A stretch of 64,000 nucleotides of DNA from Vicinamibacteria bacterium (lineage in GTDB: Bacteria > Acidobacteriota > Vicinamibacteria > Fen-336): positions 1 through 64,000 of the forward strand of contig JAMPXO010000007.1 of NCBI GenBank assembly GCA_023701125.1, given 5' to 3'. Shown in pieces: positions 48,035 through 56,154 of the stretch. A program made the position numbers and the translations under genes. Under the pieces are notes generated by a model. The model saw nothing but the letters and a program-made list of their open reading frames with translations, searched no databases and was not told the origin of the DNA. The number at the start of each line of letters is the position of its first letter. Within the stretch, counting starts at the first letter, position 1.

Positions 48035-48933
48035 CGCCCCAGCAGCTCCGAGGCGCCCTGCGCCAGCAGCTCCTCGGCCAGGCCGCGGCCGAGCGCGGCG
48101 GCGTCCTCACCCCTGCGCTCGCCGCGCAGGAAGCGGGAACCGTCCTCGCGGGCCACGAACGCGCGCAACCACAGCTCGCCCTGGCCTTGTGCGAACGCAC
48201 CGAGCGGCACGTTGCAGCCGCCGCCGAGCGCGGAGAGGAACTCCCGCTCCGCCGTGATGGCAGCGTGGGTGGCCGGGTGGTGCAGGACGGCGACCGCGGC
48301 CGCCGTCTCGGGATCGTCCTGGCGGCACTCGATCGTGATCGCGCCCTGACCCGGCGCGGGCAGCAACAACTCCGCCGCGAGCGGTTCGGTGACCTCGGCC
48401 AGCAGGCCGAGCCGGGTCAGCCCCGCCATCGCCAGCAGGATCGCGTCGTACTCGCCCTCGCGCAGCTTGCGGATGCGGGTGTCGACGTTGCCGCGCAGGT
48501 CGGAGATCGCCAGGTCGGTCCGCAGCGCCCGAAGCTGGGCCTGTCGCCGCAGGCTGGTGGTGCCCACCTTCGCGCCGTGCGGCAGGTCGGCGAACGCGAC
48601 CCGGTCGCGGGAGAGGAACGCGTCGCGCGGGTCAGCGCGCTCGAGCGTCGCCACCAGGTGCAGGCCCGCGGGCAGCTCGGTCGGCACGTCCTTCAGCGAG
48701 TGGACCGCGAGGTCGACCTCGCGCGCCAGCAGCGCCTCCTCGATCTCCTTCAGGAACGCGCCCTTGCCGCCCACGGCCTGAAGCCGGCGGTCGAGCACGC
48801 GGTCGCCGGTGGTGGTGATGACCTGGATGCGCGTCTCGTGCCCGGCGGCCGCCAGCCGCGCCTTGACGTGCTCCGCCTGCCACAACGCGAGGGCGCTGCC
48901 CCGCGAACCGATCACCAGCGGGCGCGCGCTCAC
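48031..48933 (-). CDS. hemC: Porphobilinogen deaminase
   Basis: A 300-residue HemC that assembles four porphobilinogens into hydroxymethylbilane. Features are IGSRGSALALWQAE, AVHSLKDVPTELPAGL, GTTSLRRQAQL, and the cofactor-binding Cys in GGGCNVPLGAF. The start is GTG 48933, overlapping the hemA stop (GTGA). Confidence 0.97.
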   Translation of the reverse strand: MSARPLVIGSRGSALALWQAEHVKARLAAAGHETRIQVITTTGDRVLDRRLQAVGGKGAFLKEIEEALLAREVDLAVHSLKDVPTELPAGLHLVATLERADPRDAFLSRDRVAFADLPHGAKVGTTSLRRQAQLRALRTDLAISDLRGNVDTRIRKLREGEYDAILLAMAGLTRLGLLAEVTEPLAAELLLPAPGQGAITIECRQDDPETAAAVAVLHHPATHAAITAEREFLSALGGGCNVPLGAFAQGQGELWLRAFVAREDGSRFLRGERRGEDAAALGRGLAEELLAQGASELLGR

Positions 48934-50174
48934 AGGCCCAGCATCCGGCGGATCAAACTCATCACGTCCCCCCGGCCGTCGCGTGCGGCCTCCTTGAGCT
49001 GCACGGTCGGCGTGTGCAGCAGCTTGTTGACGATCGCCGCCGTGGCGGCCTCCAGCGCCTGTTCCTGCTCCGCGGTCAGCGTGCCCAGTCGCCGCCGCGC
49101 CTTCTCGATCTCGCCGCGGCGGATCTCCTCGCCGCGGCGCCGCAGCTCGGCGAGCAGCGGCGCCACCTCGCGCGAGCGCAGCCAGTCGAGGTACTCGCGC
49201 ACCTCGTGCTCGACGACCTGCTCCGCCTGCACGGCCTCCTTGCGCCGCTCGCGCAGGTTGGCCTCGGACACGGCCTTGATGTCGTCGAGATCGTAGAGGA
49301 AAACGCCGGGCACCTCGCGCACGTCGGCGTCGACATCACGGGGCACGGCGATGTCGACCAGGAACAGCGGGCGCCCGCCGCGGGCCTGGCGCGCCACGGC
49401 GACGTCCGCGCGCGAGATCACGGTGCCCGGAGCGCCGGTGCCGCTGATCACGATGTCGGCTCGCGACAGCTCGTCGCGCAGGTGCTCGAACGGCGCGGCG
49501 CGGCCGCCCAGCGCGCGCGCGAGCTGCTCGGCCTTCTCGAAGGTGCGGCCGCCCAGCACGGTGGCCGTGGCGCCCGCGGCGACCAGTTGGCGCGCCGCCA
49601 GCGCGCTCATCTTGCCGGCGCCGACCAGCAGCACGGCGCGGCCCTCGAGGTCGCGGAAGATCTTCAGCGCCAGCTCGACGGCCACGGACGACACCGACAC
49701 CGCGTTGCGGCCGATGCCGGTCTCGCTGCGCGCGCGCTTGGCGGCGGCGAACGTGCGGTGGCGCAGCGTGGCCAAGGCAGAGCCCAGCGTGCCGGCCGAC
49801 TCGGCCAGCTCGTAGGCCTCTTTCACCTGGCCCAGGATCTGGGCCTCGCCCACGACCATCGAGTCGAGGCTGGCCGCGACCCGGAAGGCGTGACGCACGG
49901 CGTCCTCGCCGGCCAGGCGATAGGCGTGCGGCTCGAGTTCCCCGGGCGCACGGCCGTGGTGGGCGGCGAGGAACGCGGCGATCGGCGCGGGGTCGGCGAG
50001 GCCGCCCGCGTAGACCTCCACCCGGTTGCAGGTGGAGAGGATCATCGCCTCTTCGGCGCCGGCCTCCTCGCGCACGCGGGCGAGCGCCTGCGGCAGCGTC
50101 TCGCGCGGGAACGCGAGGGCTTCCCGCAACGCGAGAGTGGACGTCCTGTGGCTGACCCCGACGACGACGATCAT
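48930..50174 (-). CDS. hemA: Glutamyl-tRNA reductase, copy 2 (operon copy)
   Basis: A 414-residue GluTR with catalytic Cys49 in STCNRVE, GEAQILGQVKEAYE, GAGKM and SGTGAPG. It lies in the classic order hemX/ccsA-hemA-hemC-hemD with 4-nt overlaps on both sides, so it is probably the housekeeping copy. It is clearly homologous to copy 1 at 34818-36143 along the whole length but lacks that protein's C-terminal extension. Confidence 0.97.
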   Translation of the reverse strand: MIVVVGVSHRTSTLALREALAFPRETLPQALARVREEAGAEEAMILSTCNRVEVYAGGLADPAPIAAFLAAHHGRAPGELEPHAYRLAGEDAVRHAFRVAASLDSMVVGEAQILGQVKEAYELAESAGTLGSALATLRHRTFAAAKRARSETGIGRNAVSVSSVAVELALKIFRDLEGRAVLLVGAGKMSALAARQLVAAGATATVLGGRTFEKAEQLARALGGRAAPFEHLRDELSRADIVISGTGAPGTVISRADVAVARQARGGRPLFLVDIAVPRDVDADVREVPGVFLYDLDDIKAVSEANLRERRKEAVQAEQVVEHEVREYLDWLRSREVAPLLAELRRRGEEIRRGEIEKARRRLGTLTAEQEQALEAATAAIVNKLLHTPTVQLKEAARDGRGDVMSLIRRMLGL

Positions 50175-50992
50175 CGGGCGGCGGCGGCTCCGACGGGGCT
50201 GGCGAGGACGGTCACCCAGAGGAAGGTGAGGGCCACGGCAGCGAAGCCGGCGATGCCGAGCCACGCCCCGCGCCGCCCGCCCCAGCCGCTGCGATGGCGC
50301 GCCACGAGCATCGCCAGGTAGATCAGCCAGGCCACCACCGCGGTCCACTCCTTCGCGTCCCCCGTCCAGTAGTGGCCACGGGCGGCGGCACTCCAGAACA
50401 TCCCGGTCACGATCGCGAGCGTCAGCAGCGGGAAGCCGACCGCGGCGGCGCGCCCGCCCGTGCGATCGCAGCCCTCGAGGCTGGGGATCAGGTAGTAGAA
50501 CGTGTGCGGGCTGCGCGAGCGGAGCTCGCGCTCCTGGATCAGGTACAGCACGCCCATCGCGAAGGCGACGAACAGCGCGGAGTAGCCGAGGAAGGCCAGC
50601 GTCGCGTGAACCGGCAGGAACAGCGACTGCAGGTACGGGTCCGCCTTGTCCTCGGGCCGCGAGAGGTTGGCGACCACCAGCAGCAGGAACGCCGTGGGGT
50701 GGACGGCGAGGCCGAGCACGTCCTCCCGCGAACGCATCCACATCACGAGGAACACGAGCACGAGCGTCCAGGCCAGGAAGGAGGAGATGTCGCGCAGGCC
50801 GACGGCCGGGAAGCGGCCAGCCTCGTTCCAGCGCAGCGCCAGCGCCGCGGTGTGGGTGGCGAAGCCCAGCAGCATGGCCGTGGTGGTGGTCAGCGACAGC
50901 AGCTTGCGCCGCGTCGCCGCGTGCAACAGCACGTGGACGGCGCCGCCCGTGTAGAAGAGCAGGGTGAGGAGGAGGTAGACGCGCGAGCCCAC
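50171..50992 (-). CDS. HemX/CcsA-like cytochrome c assembly membrane protein
   Basis: A 273-residue membrane protein with about eight helices and the CcsA/HemX signature: GHYWTGDAKEWTAVVAW (a Trp-rich loop), THTAAL and LPVHATLAFLGY (His). It is first in the haem operon, as HemX often is. HemX proteins are thought to regulate HemA amount, while CcsA handles haem. Which applies here cannot be told from sequence, and the genome has a separate fused CcsBA. The start is GTG 50992, without a clear ribosome-binding site. Stop overlaps the hemA ATG. Confidence 0.88.
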   Translation of the reverse strand: MGSRVYLLLTLLFYTGGAVHVLLHAATRRKLLSLTTTTAMLLGFATHTAALALRWNEAGRFPAVGLRDISSFLAWTLVLVFLVMWMRSREDVLGLAVHPTAFLLLVVANLSRPEDKADPYLQSLFLPVHATLAFLGYSALFVAFAMGVLYLIQERELRSRSPHTFYYLIPSLEGCDRTGGRAAAVGFPLLTLAIVTGMFWSAAARGHYWTGDAKEWTAVVAWLIYLAMLVARHRSGWGGRRGAWLGIAGFAAVALTFLWVTVLASPVGAAAAR

Positions 50993-51062
50993 GGCGGTTC
51001 GTTAAGGTAGCACGCGGGAGCCCTCCGCGCGGGGCGCCTCGTCCTTGTGCACGGCGAGGCAG

Positions 51063-51080
51063 CGTCCCCCTTCGGGGACG
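51063..51080. terminator. Small hairpin after the pilin-like operon
   Basis: CGTCCCC, loop CTTC, GGGGACG: a 7-bp stem with a stable tetraloop, 86 nt past the stop of the preceding minus-strand gene. No T-tract. Confidence 0.35.
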
Positions 51081-51165
51081 GGCGGGGGTGGGGGCGGGCG
51101 GTTCGGGCGGGAACGACGTTCAGGTGGGCGGCGTCCCGCGCGGACGGCTCCGGCGTACCCGGGCA

Positions 51166-51822
51166 TCAGCGCACGAGGTCCTCGCGGCCCAGCGTGCAGG
51201 GCAGGAAGCGGCTGAGGTGGGGCGCGAAGGGACGACCCTCGCGATCGACGAGGCCGCGGGTGGCGACGAAGTGGACGGCCTCCGGCTTCAGGCCCCGGAG
51301 CCCGCGCCACACGAGCACGAGGCCATCGGGGCTGACGAACGTCGCCCCGGGCACGGCGCCCTGGTCGTCCAGCACCTCGACCGGATCGAGGCCGGGCTCG
51401 ACCTGCGCCGGGTGCGAGAGGCGCAGCACCACCGGGGCGTCGCGGAACACGCCGGTGGCGCCGTCGTGCGGGTCCACGCGGAGCACGATGCGCGGGCCCT
51501 CGTCGCCGGGCCCGGGGCCGCCGAATCCGAGGGCGTTGGAGCGCAGCCCGTGGCGCGACACCGTCAGCGGTCCGGCCCCGGCCCCGGTCGGCACGATCGC
51601 CACCGCCTCGGTGTCCGAGAGCGCCACCACGCCGGCCGCCGGGCGGCCGTCGAAGTGGGCGACCAGGCCGGCCCCGTGGAAGCCCTCGCCCACCAGCACG
51701 ACCGGATCGCCTTCACGGCCGTGGGTCGGCAGCAGGCGATGCAAGCGCGGCGCGCGACCGACGGCGAACACGTGGATCGCGGCCAGCCAGCGGATGTCGG
51801 CGCGGGCGGTCGCGGCTTTCAC
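51166..51822 (-). CDS. IPT/Ig-like-domain protein in a pilin operon
   Basis: A 218-residue protein, mainly beta-rich. About residues 25-100 resemble an IPT/TIG fold (PTHGREGDPVVLVGEGFHG), and about 115-200 an SbsA/Big_5-like Ig domain (FRDAPVVLRLSHPAQVEPG, VDREGRPF). GTG 51822 overlaps the stop of the pilin-like gene and has GGAGG upstream. It has no clear signal peptide, though such domains are usually extracytoplasmic; a weakly hydrophobic start (WLAAIHVFAVG) is present. Role unknown; possibly attached to the pilus. Confidence 0.7.
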   Translation of the reverse strand: MKAATARADIRWLAAIHVFAVGRAPRLHRLLPTHGREGDPVVLVGEGFHGAGLVAHFDGRPAAGVVALSDTEAVAIVPTGAGAGPLTVSRHGLRSNALGFGGPGPGDEGPRIVLRVDPHDGATGVFRDAPVVLRLSHPAQVEPGLDPVEVLDDQGAVPGATFVSPDGLVLVWRGLRGLKPEAVHFVATRGLVDREGRPFAPHLSRFLPCTLGREDLVR

Positions 51823-52400
51823 CGCTGCCTCCACTCGCCGCCGCTCCACAGCATCACCCGCACGCGGGCCGTGTTGCCGTTGACGCGGACCGCAGCCTGG
51901 CCGCCGGTGCTGCCGGCCAGGTAGAAGGTGCCGGGCGTCGCGGTGCCGAGCGGGCTGAACGAGATCATCTGCGAGCGGCCGAAGCGGATCGGCTGGCGCG
52001 GATCGAGGCGGCCGGAGTCGGGTGGCACCGCGGGCACTCCCGGCCGCACGGCGATCCGCACGTAGACGCTGCCGGAGTCGAGCCGCCACGGCCCGCCGAT
52101 CCGGCGGTCGACGCCGCGGCGGATGTCCGCGGCCAGCACGCCGTTGTGGTTGCCGTCCGAGTACATCGAGTAGTGGGGCGCGCCTTCGATCGTCTCGAAG
52201 CGCAGCGCCGTGTAGCGGCCCGTGGTGATCGCCCGGGTCCAGGCCTCGCGGAAACGCTGCTGGAACACGAGCGCCGCGGCGACCAGCGCGGACTCCTCGG
52301 AGTGGGCGCGCAGGCGCGGCAGGCCGACCGCGAGCATCACGATCACGATGGCGAGCACGGCGGCGAGTTCGACGAGGGTGTGACCCTTCTCGCGGCGCAT
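51819..52400 (-). CDS. FimT/GspH-type pseudopilin
   Basis: A 193-residue protein with a type IV prepilin leader: MRREKG-HTLVELAAVLAI, cleavage after Gly6, Glu at +5, then a hydrophobic N-terminal helix. The C-terminal beta domain resembles minor pilins FimT/GspH. ATG 52400 has GAGGAG upstream. No secretion ATPase or platform gene is in the window, so it must rely on a system elsewhere in the genome. Confidence 0.85.
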   Translation of the reverse strand: MRREKGHTLVELAAVLAIVIVMLAVGLPRLRAHSEESALVAAALVFQQRFREAWTRAITTGRYTALRFETIEGAPHYSMYSDGNHNGVLAADIRRGVDRRIGGPWRLDSGSVYVRIAVRPGVPAVPPDSGRLDPRQPIRFGRSQMISFSPLGTATPGTFYLAGSTGGQAAVRVNGNTARVRVMLWSGGEWRQR

Positions 52401-52435
52401 GGGGCTCTCCTCAATGGGCAGTCAGGAGGAAGGGG

Positions 52436-52465
52436 GCGTGCGGGAGCGGCGCGGCTCCCGCACGC
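52436..52465. terminator. Strong hairpin between comEA-like and pilin genes
   Basis: GCGTGCGGGAGC, loop GGCGCG, GCTCCCGCACGC: a perfect 12-bp stem. On the minus strand it begins 15 nt after the comEA-like stop and ends 36 nt before the pilin start, so it probably limits read-through between them. Confidence 0.65.
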
Positions 52466-52479
52466 CGTGGGGGGTTGCG

Positions 52480-52800
52480 CTAGCGCGAGCCGCCGGCGCG
52501 GGCGGCGGGGTCGCCGACGGTGACGAAGGGCTCGAGGCGCTCGAAGTTCTTGTCACCGATGCCCTTGACGTTGAGCAGTTCCTGCACGGTCTTGAAGCTG
52601 CCCTGCTTCGTGCGCTGCTCGAGAATGCGGCCCGCCAGCTTCTCGCCGACGCCCGGCAGCGTCGCGAGCTGCTGGACGGTGGCCTGGTTGATGTTGACCT
52701 TGGCGGCGGGGGCGGGCTTGGCGTCGGCCAGCGCGGGGGCGGCCAGGCCGAGGGCGAAGACGAACGCGAGGGCGGCGGCGGCGATGCGGCGGAGCTTCAT
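52480..52800 (-). CDS. ComEA-like helix-hairpin-helix DNA-binding protein
   Basis: A 106-residue exported protein: signal peptide (about 1-25, ALA-DA), then a ComEA-type double HhH (INQATVQQLATLPGVGEKLA and LLNVKGIGDKNFERLEPF). ComEA proteins bind incoming DNA in natural competence. Start ATG 52800 with AAGGAGACAG upstream. With the neighbouring pilin-like gene this hints at DNA uptake, but no other com gene is here. Confidence 0.9.
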   Translation of the reverse strand: MKLRRIAAAALAFVFALGLAAPALADAKPAPAAKVNINQATVQQLATLPGVGEKLAGRILEQRTKQGSFKTVQELLNVKGIGDKNFERLEPFVTVGDPAARAGGSR

Positions 52801-53184
52801 GGTCTGTCTCCTTGTCAGGTGCGACGGTGGCGGAGGGGCCCTGTTCGGTCGTTGGCCTCGCGAAGCGGCCCGCTCCTCGGGTCTTTGTCATTCGGGCCGC
52901 GCCGTGGCCGCTGCTTCGAAGGACCGTCTCTCCCCCGGTCCTTTCCGGCAGCGACTCCGGCGCGACCCGTCGACCCTTCTGGCAAGCCCGTCGCCAGCCA
53001 CACGACGACCTACAAGGGCCTTGTCTTCAGCGAGTTGGGTGGATCGCCCGGGATTGGAGCGGAAGCCGGACGGCGCGCAAGCGTCAACCGCGCGGATCGG
53101 CGGTGGCGGTCGCCGCACGGAGGACCGCCAGGGCTGCGGCATTCAGGGCGTCAACGGGAGTTGACGCCGTGGCAACGAAGCGGG
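52801..53184. other. 384-bp region with no recognised gene
   Basis: I see no coding region with credible start and codon pattern. It holds the comEA-like upstream region, a short imperfect inverted repeat near 52919-52943, and a weak minus-strand sigma-54-like motif (TGGCGACGGGCTTGCC, 52981-52996) 182 nt from the comEA-like start, probably chance. Confidence 0.5.
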
Positions 53185-53670
53185 CTAGTCCTCGCCGGGC
53201 TCGCGGCGCTCGAAGCGCTCGAGCCAGCCGGCCACGTCCGCTTCGCGCTCGGGCTTCTCCCCGCGGGCGACCGCACGGCCGCGGGCGGGGGCGGCCGCGG
53301 GGCGGCGCTCCAGGCGGTTCCACTCGTGCGCGCGCAGCACGCCCGCGCCGCGGGTGCGGCAGTACGAGTACAACGCCTTGTCGGAGGTGACGACCGTGAT
53401 CTCCGCCGGGCGAGCCGCCGCGTCGACCAGGGCGCGGATCACGGTGTCGGCGTCTTCGCCCTTCTTGGGAAAGCGCAGGCGCAAGCCGCCCAGTTCCTGC
53501 TCGGGGAAGTCCGCGCGCAACGGGGCGCCGTCGAACACCAGCACCACCCGCGCCCCGCGCGCCCGGCACACGGCCGCCACGCGCCGCACGACTTCTTCAC
53601 GCGCGTCACCGCGACCGCGCGGACCGCCCCACGAGCCGAGCAGGTTGTTGCCGTCGACGACGTAGGGCAC
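53185..53670 (-). CDS. NYN-domain (YacP-like) ribonuclease
   Basis: A 161-residue protein with a PIN-like NYN fold: VVDGNNLLGSWGG with the first acidic residue, VLVFDGAPLRADFPEQ, KGEDADTVIRALVD and VVTSDKALYSYCR. These supply the clustered acidic residues of the nuclease site. The Lys/Arg-rich last 40 residues are a family-variable tail. Start GTG 53670, no good ribosome-binding site. Preceded 18 nt upstream by the stop of the zinc-ribbon gene. Probable RNA-processing endonuclease. Confidence 0.85.
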   Translation of the reverse strand: MPYVVDGNNLLGSWGGPRGRGDAREEVVRRVAAVCRARGARVVLVFDGAPLRADFPEQELGGLRLRFPKKGEDADTVIRALVDAAARPAEITVVTSDKALYSYCRTRGAGVLRAHEWNRLERRPAAAPARGRAVARGEKPEREADVAGWLERFERREPGED

Positions 53671-53688
53671 GGTCGCCCGGAGCGGGCT

Positions 53689-54018
53689 CTAGAGCCGCAG
53701 GAGCTTGCGGAACAGGCCCCGGCGCTCTTCCTCCCGCTTCAGGAACAGCTCCTCGAGTTCGCCCGCGTCGACGAACACGCCCTCGCAATAGGAGCAGACG
53801 TCGATGTCGACGCCCGAGAAGTCGGTCTCCTTCAGGTCGTGCCCGCACTTCGGGCACTTCATGAAGTGCGCGGCCTTGAGCTTCGCCCGGGCCTCGACGG
53901 CCTCGTGTTCGGCGCGCTCGCGCTCGCGGGCTTCACGCGCCTTGCGCGCGGCCTCGATCAGTTCTTTCTCGTTCTGCCGGAACCACTCGTCCTCGCGGCG
54001 ACTGTCCTGTTCGACCAA
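53689..54018 (-). CDS. Zinc-ribbon (zf-TFIIB-type) protein with coiled coil
   Basis: A 109-residue protein: a charged Ala/Arg/Glu-rich coiled coil (about residues 1-52), then a zinc ribbon CPKCGHDLKE and CSYCEGVFVDAGELEELF. Function of this widespread family is unknown. The start is TTG 54018, chosen because AGGAGG lies 9 nt upstream and no in-frame ATG or GTG precedes the conserved part. An ATG 5 nt upstream is out of frame. Confidence 0.85.
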   Translation of the reverse strand: MVEQDSRREDEWFRQNEKELIEAARKAREARERERAEHEAVEARAKLKAAHFMKCPKCGHDLKETDFSGVDIDVCSYCEGVFVDAGELEELFLKREEERRGLFRKLLRL

Positions 54019-54150
54019 GGCGGCATTCCTCCTGCTGCGTGAGTCCCCAGTGTAACAAAGCGCTCCGGGCCTCGTGCCAAGCCCGGGGCCCGGTGATAAA
54101 CTCTTGCAGCCGAGTGCGTTGCGGAGGTATCCGCACGCGGCAGGAGGGGT

Positions 54151-56154
54151 ATGAGCGACGAGGCGGCTCCGATCAGCGGCAGCATCGATCCACGGACATT
54201 CCCGCTCGTCTTGATGAGCCTCCATCGCAACGGCGTGACGGGCTCGCTGAAGGTGGACGGGCCGACCTACCAGAAGGCGCTCTACTTCCGCTCCGGTCGC
54301 ATCCTGTTCGGTTCCTCGAACGATCCCCGCGACGAATTGGGCTCGATCCTGATCGTCGCGGGCAAGCTGACGGCCGAGCAGCTCGCCGACGTCAAGGCGC
54401 GAGTGGGGCCGGGCAACCCGCTGGCCAAGGCATTGCAGGACAGCGGCTTCGTCAGCCAGCGCGAGATCGGCGAGGCCGCCCGCGGCAAGGTCGAGCAGAT
54501 CCTGGCGGACGTGCTGGGCTACGACGTCGGCAGCTTCGAGTTCGAGGACGGCGTGCTGCCCAAGGGCGCGATCGACCTCAAGCTCTCGACGCCCAAGCTG
54601 GTGCTGGCGGCGGCGCGGCGAGCGACGGACCGGGCGTTCGTGCTGCGCCACCTCGACTCGCTCGATGCCGTCCTCGCGCCGGGCGCAGCCGACGCGGGCG
54701 AGGTGCGGGCCGACGCCGGTGCCCTGCTCGGCCTGCTCGACGGCACGCGTTCGCTGAAGGACGCGGCGGCGGCGGCCTCGCTCGACGAGTTCGAGGCGGC
54801 CAAGATCGCCTGCGGCCTGCTCTTCCTGGGTGTCCTCGAGAACCGCGGCGCGACGCCCGGCCTCGGCGCCACGGACGCGGCGCTCGACCTGAACCTGAGC
54901 ACCGACGAGACCCCGCTCTTCGCGGCTCCCGAGCCGCAACGCGACACCACCTCGCAGACGATGATGCTGCCCAGCCCGTTCGCCAGCGTGCGTCCGGCGG
55001 AGCTCGGCGAAGAGACGGCGGAGCCGTCACTCGAAGCCACCCTCGACGAGACCTTCTCGCGCCTCAACTCGGCGGACGTCGAGAAGTCCTTCGCGGCGAT
55101 GCGCGAGGCCGAAGCGGCAGCGGCGATGGAGGAACCCGAGTCCGCCCCGGAGGTCGACGCCGCGCTCGACATCGCTCCCGCACCGGAGCCCGAGCCGCCG
55201 CCGCCTGCAGCGCCGCGTGCGAGCAAGGCGGAGTTGGCCGCGATCGACGGCCTGCTCAAGGACAAGCCGGCGACCGAGGGGCCGCTGACACCTTTCGAGC
55301 GGCGGTCGTGGGAGCCGGAGTTCCCAAGCAAGCCGACGTCCGGGCAACCCCGCAGGCCCCAGGCCGGCCGGCGCTCCCGCTCGTCGCCGGCGCTCGCCCT
55401 GGGCCTGGGCGGCGTCGCCCTGATCGCCGCGGGGGCCGTCTGGTACTTCTTCGCGGGACCCGGCTCGGCCCCGCCGCCGGCGCCCGCACCGCCGACCACG
55501 GTGGCCGCCGCGCGACCGAGCCCGACGCCCGCCGAGCCGGCCGTCAGCCCCGCCGACGCGACCGGTGACGTGGCCGCGCCCCCGGCTGTCGCGGCCGCTT
55601 CGGGGCCGTCGCCCGCTTCCGCCAAGGCCCCGGCAGCGGCCACGCCCGCCTCGGCCCCGCCGACCACGATCGCCGCGAAGCCCACCGCGACGCCTGCGCG
55701 CCCCGGGACCCCGCCGACGACGCCGGCGCCAGCAGCCCCGGCGCCGGCTGCGGCCAAGGCCGCGCCGCCAGCTGCCCAGAAGCCCGCGCCGGCTACGGCC
55801 AAGCCGGCCCCCGGCGGTCGCCCGGGCTGGCCGGAGGCCACCGCCGCCATGCGGCGCGGCGACGTCGACGCCGCCGCGAAGGCTTACGCCCAGGCCGCGC
55901 GTGCGAGCGGCAAGACGTGGACGACCCAGGTGCTGGTCGCGTGCTCGAAGGAGACCGTGACCAAGGCCGCGGCGGCGATTTCGTCCGACGACCTGTTCGT
56001 GGTCCCGGTGCGGTACCAGAAGAAGGACTGCTATCGCGTGCTGTGGGGCCTCGCCGACTCGGAAGCCCAGGCCGCGGCCACCGAGATCCCCGGCTACTTC
56101 AAGGCCGGCGGCGCTGCTCCCAAGGCCGTCACGCTGCGGAGCGCCCTGCCCTGA
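54151..56154 (+). CDS. DUF4388 (PATAN) protein with membrane helix and SPOR-like end
   Basis: A 667-residue protein in parts: a DUF4388/PATAN-type domain (about residues 8-110; ALYFRSGRILFGSSN), a second such region to about 230, an acidic low-complexity stretch, a single membrane helix near residues 413-432, a 130-residue Pro/Ala/Thr-rich linker, and a C-terminal SPOR-like domain (FVVPVRYQKKDCYRVLWG). The layout suggests cytoplasmic sensing coupled to a periplasmic peptidoglycan contact. ATG 54151 has CAGGAGGGG upstream. The metallopeptidase gene follows and overlaps it. Function unknown. Confidence 0.85.
   Translation: MSDEAAPISGSIDPRTFPLVLMSLHRNGVTGSLKVDGPTYQKALYFRSGRILFGSSNDPRDELGSILIVAGKLTAEQLADVKARVGPGNPLAKALQDSGFVSQREIGEAARGKVEQILADVLGYDVGSFEFEDGVLPKGAIDLKLSTPKLVLAAARRATDRAFVLRHLDSLDAVLAPGAADAGEVRADAGALLGLLDGTRSLKDAAAAASLDEFEAAKIACGLLFLGVLENRGATPGLGATDAALDLNLSTDETPLFAAPEPQRDTTSQTMMLPSPFASVRPAELGEETAEPSLEATLDETFSRLNSADVEKSFAAMREAEAAAAMEEPESAPEVDAALDIAPAPEPEPPPPAAPRASKAELAAIDGLLKDKPATEGPLTPFERRSWEPEFPSKPTSGQPRRPQAGRRSRSSPALALGLGGVALIAAGAVWYFFAGPGSAPPPAPAPPTTVAAARPSPTPAEPAVSPADATGDVAAPPAVAAASGPSPASAKAPAAATPASAPPTTIAAKPTATPARPGTPPTTPAPAAPAPAAAKAAPPAAQKPAPATAKPAPGGRPGWPEATAAMRRGDVDAAAKAYAQAARASGKTWTTQVLVACSKETVTKAAAAISSDDLFVVPVRYQKKDCYRVLWGLADSEAQAAATEIPGYFKAGGAAPKAVTLRSALP

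Noticed and set aside
54018-54030. Frameshift at the zinc-ribbon start, because an ATG with a good ribosome-binding site is out of frame
   Set aside because: TTG 54018 is in frame 9 nt after the same AGGAGG and gives a normal-length protein, so no sequence error is needed.
54074-54081. TTGGCACG on the minus strand before the zinc-ribbon gene as a sigma-54 promoter
   Set aside because: The position 12 bases on reads CCGG rather than TTGC, so only the -24 half matches.
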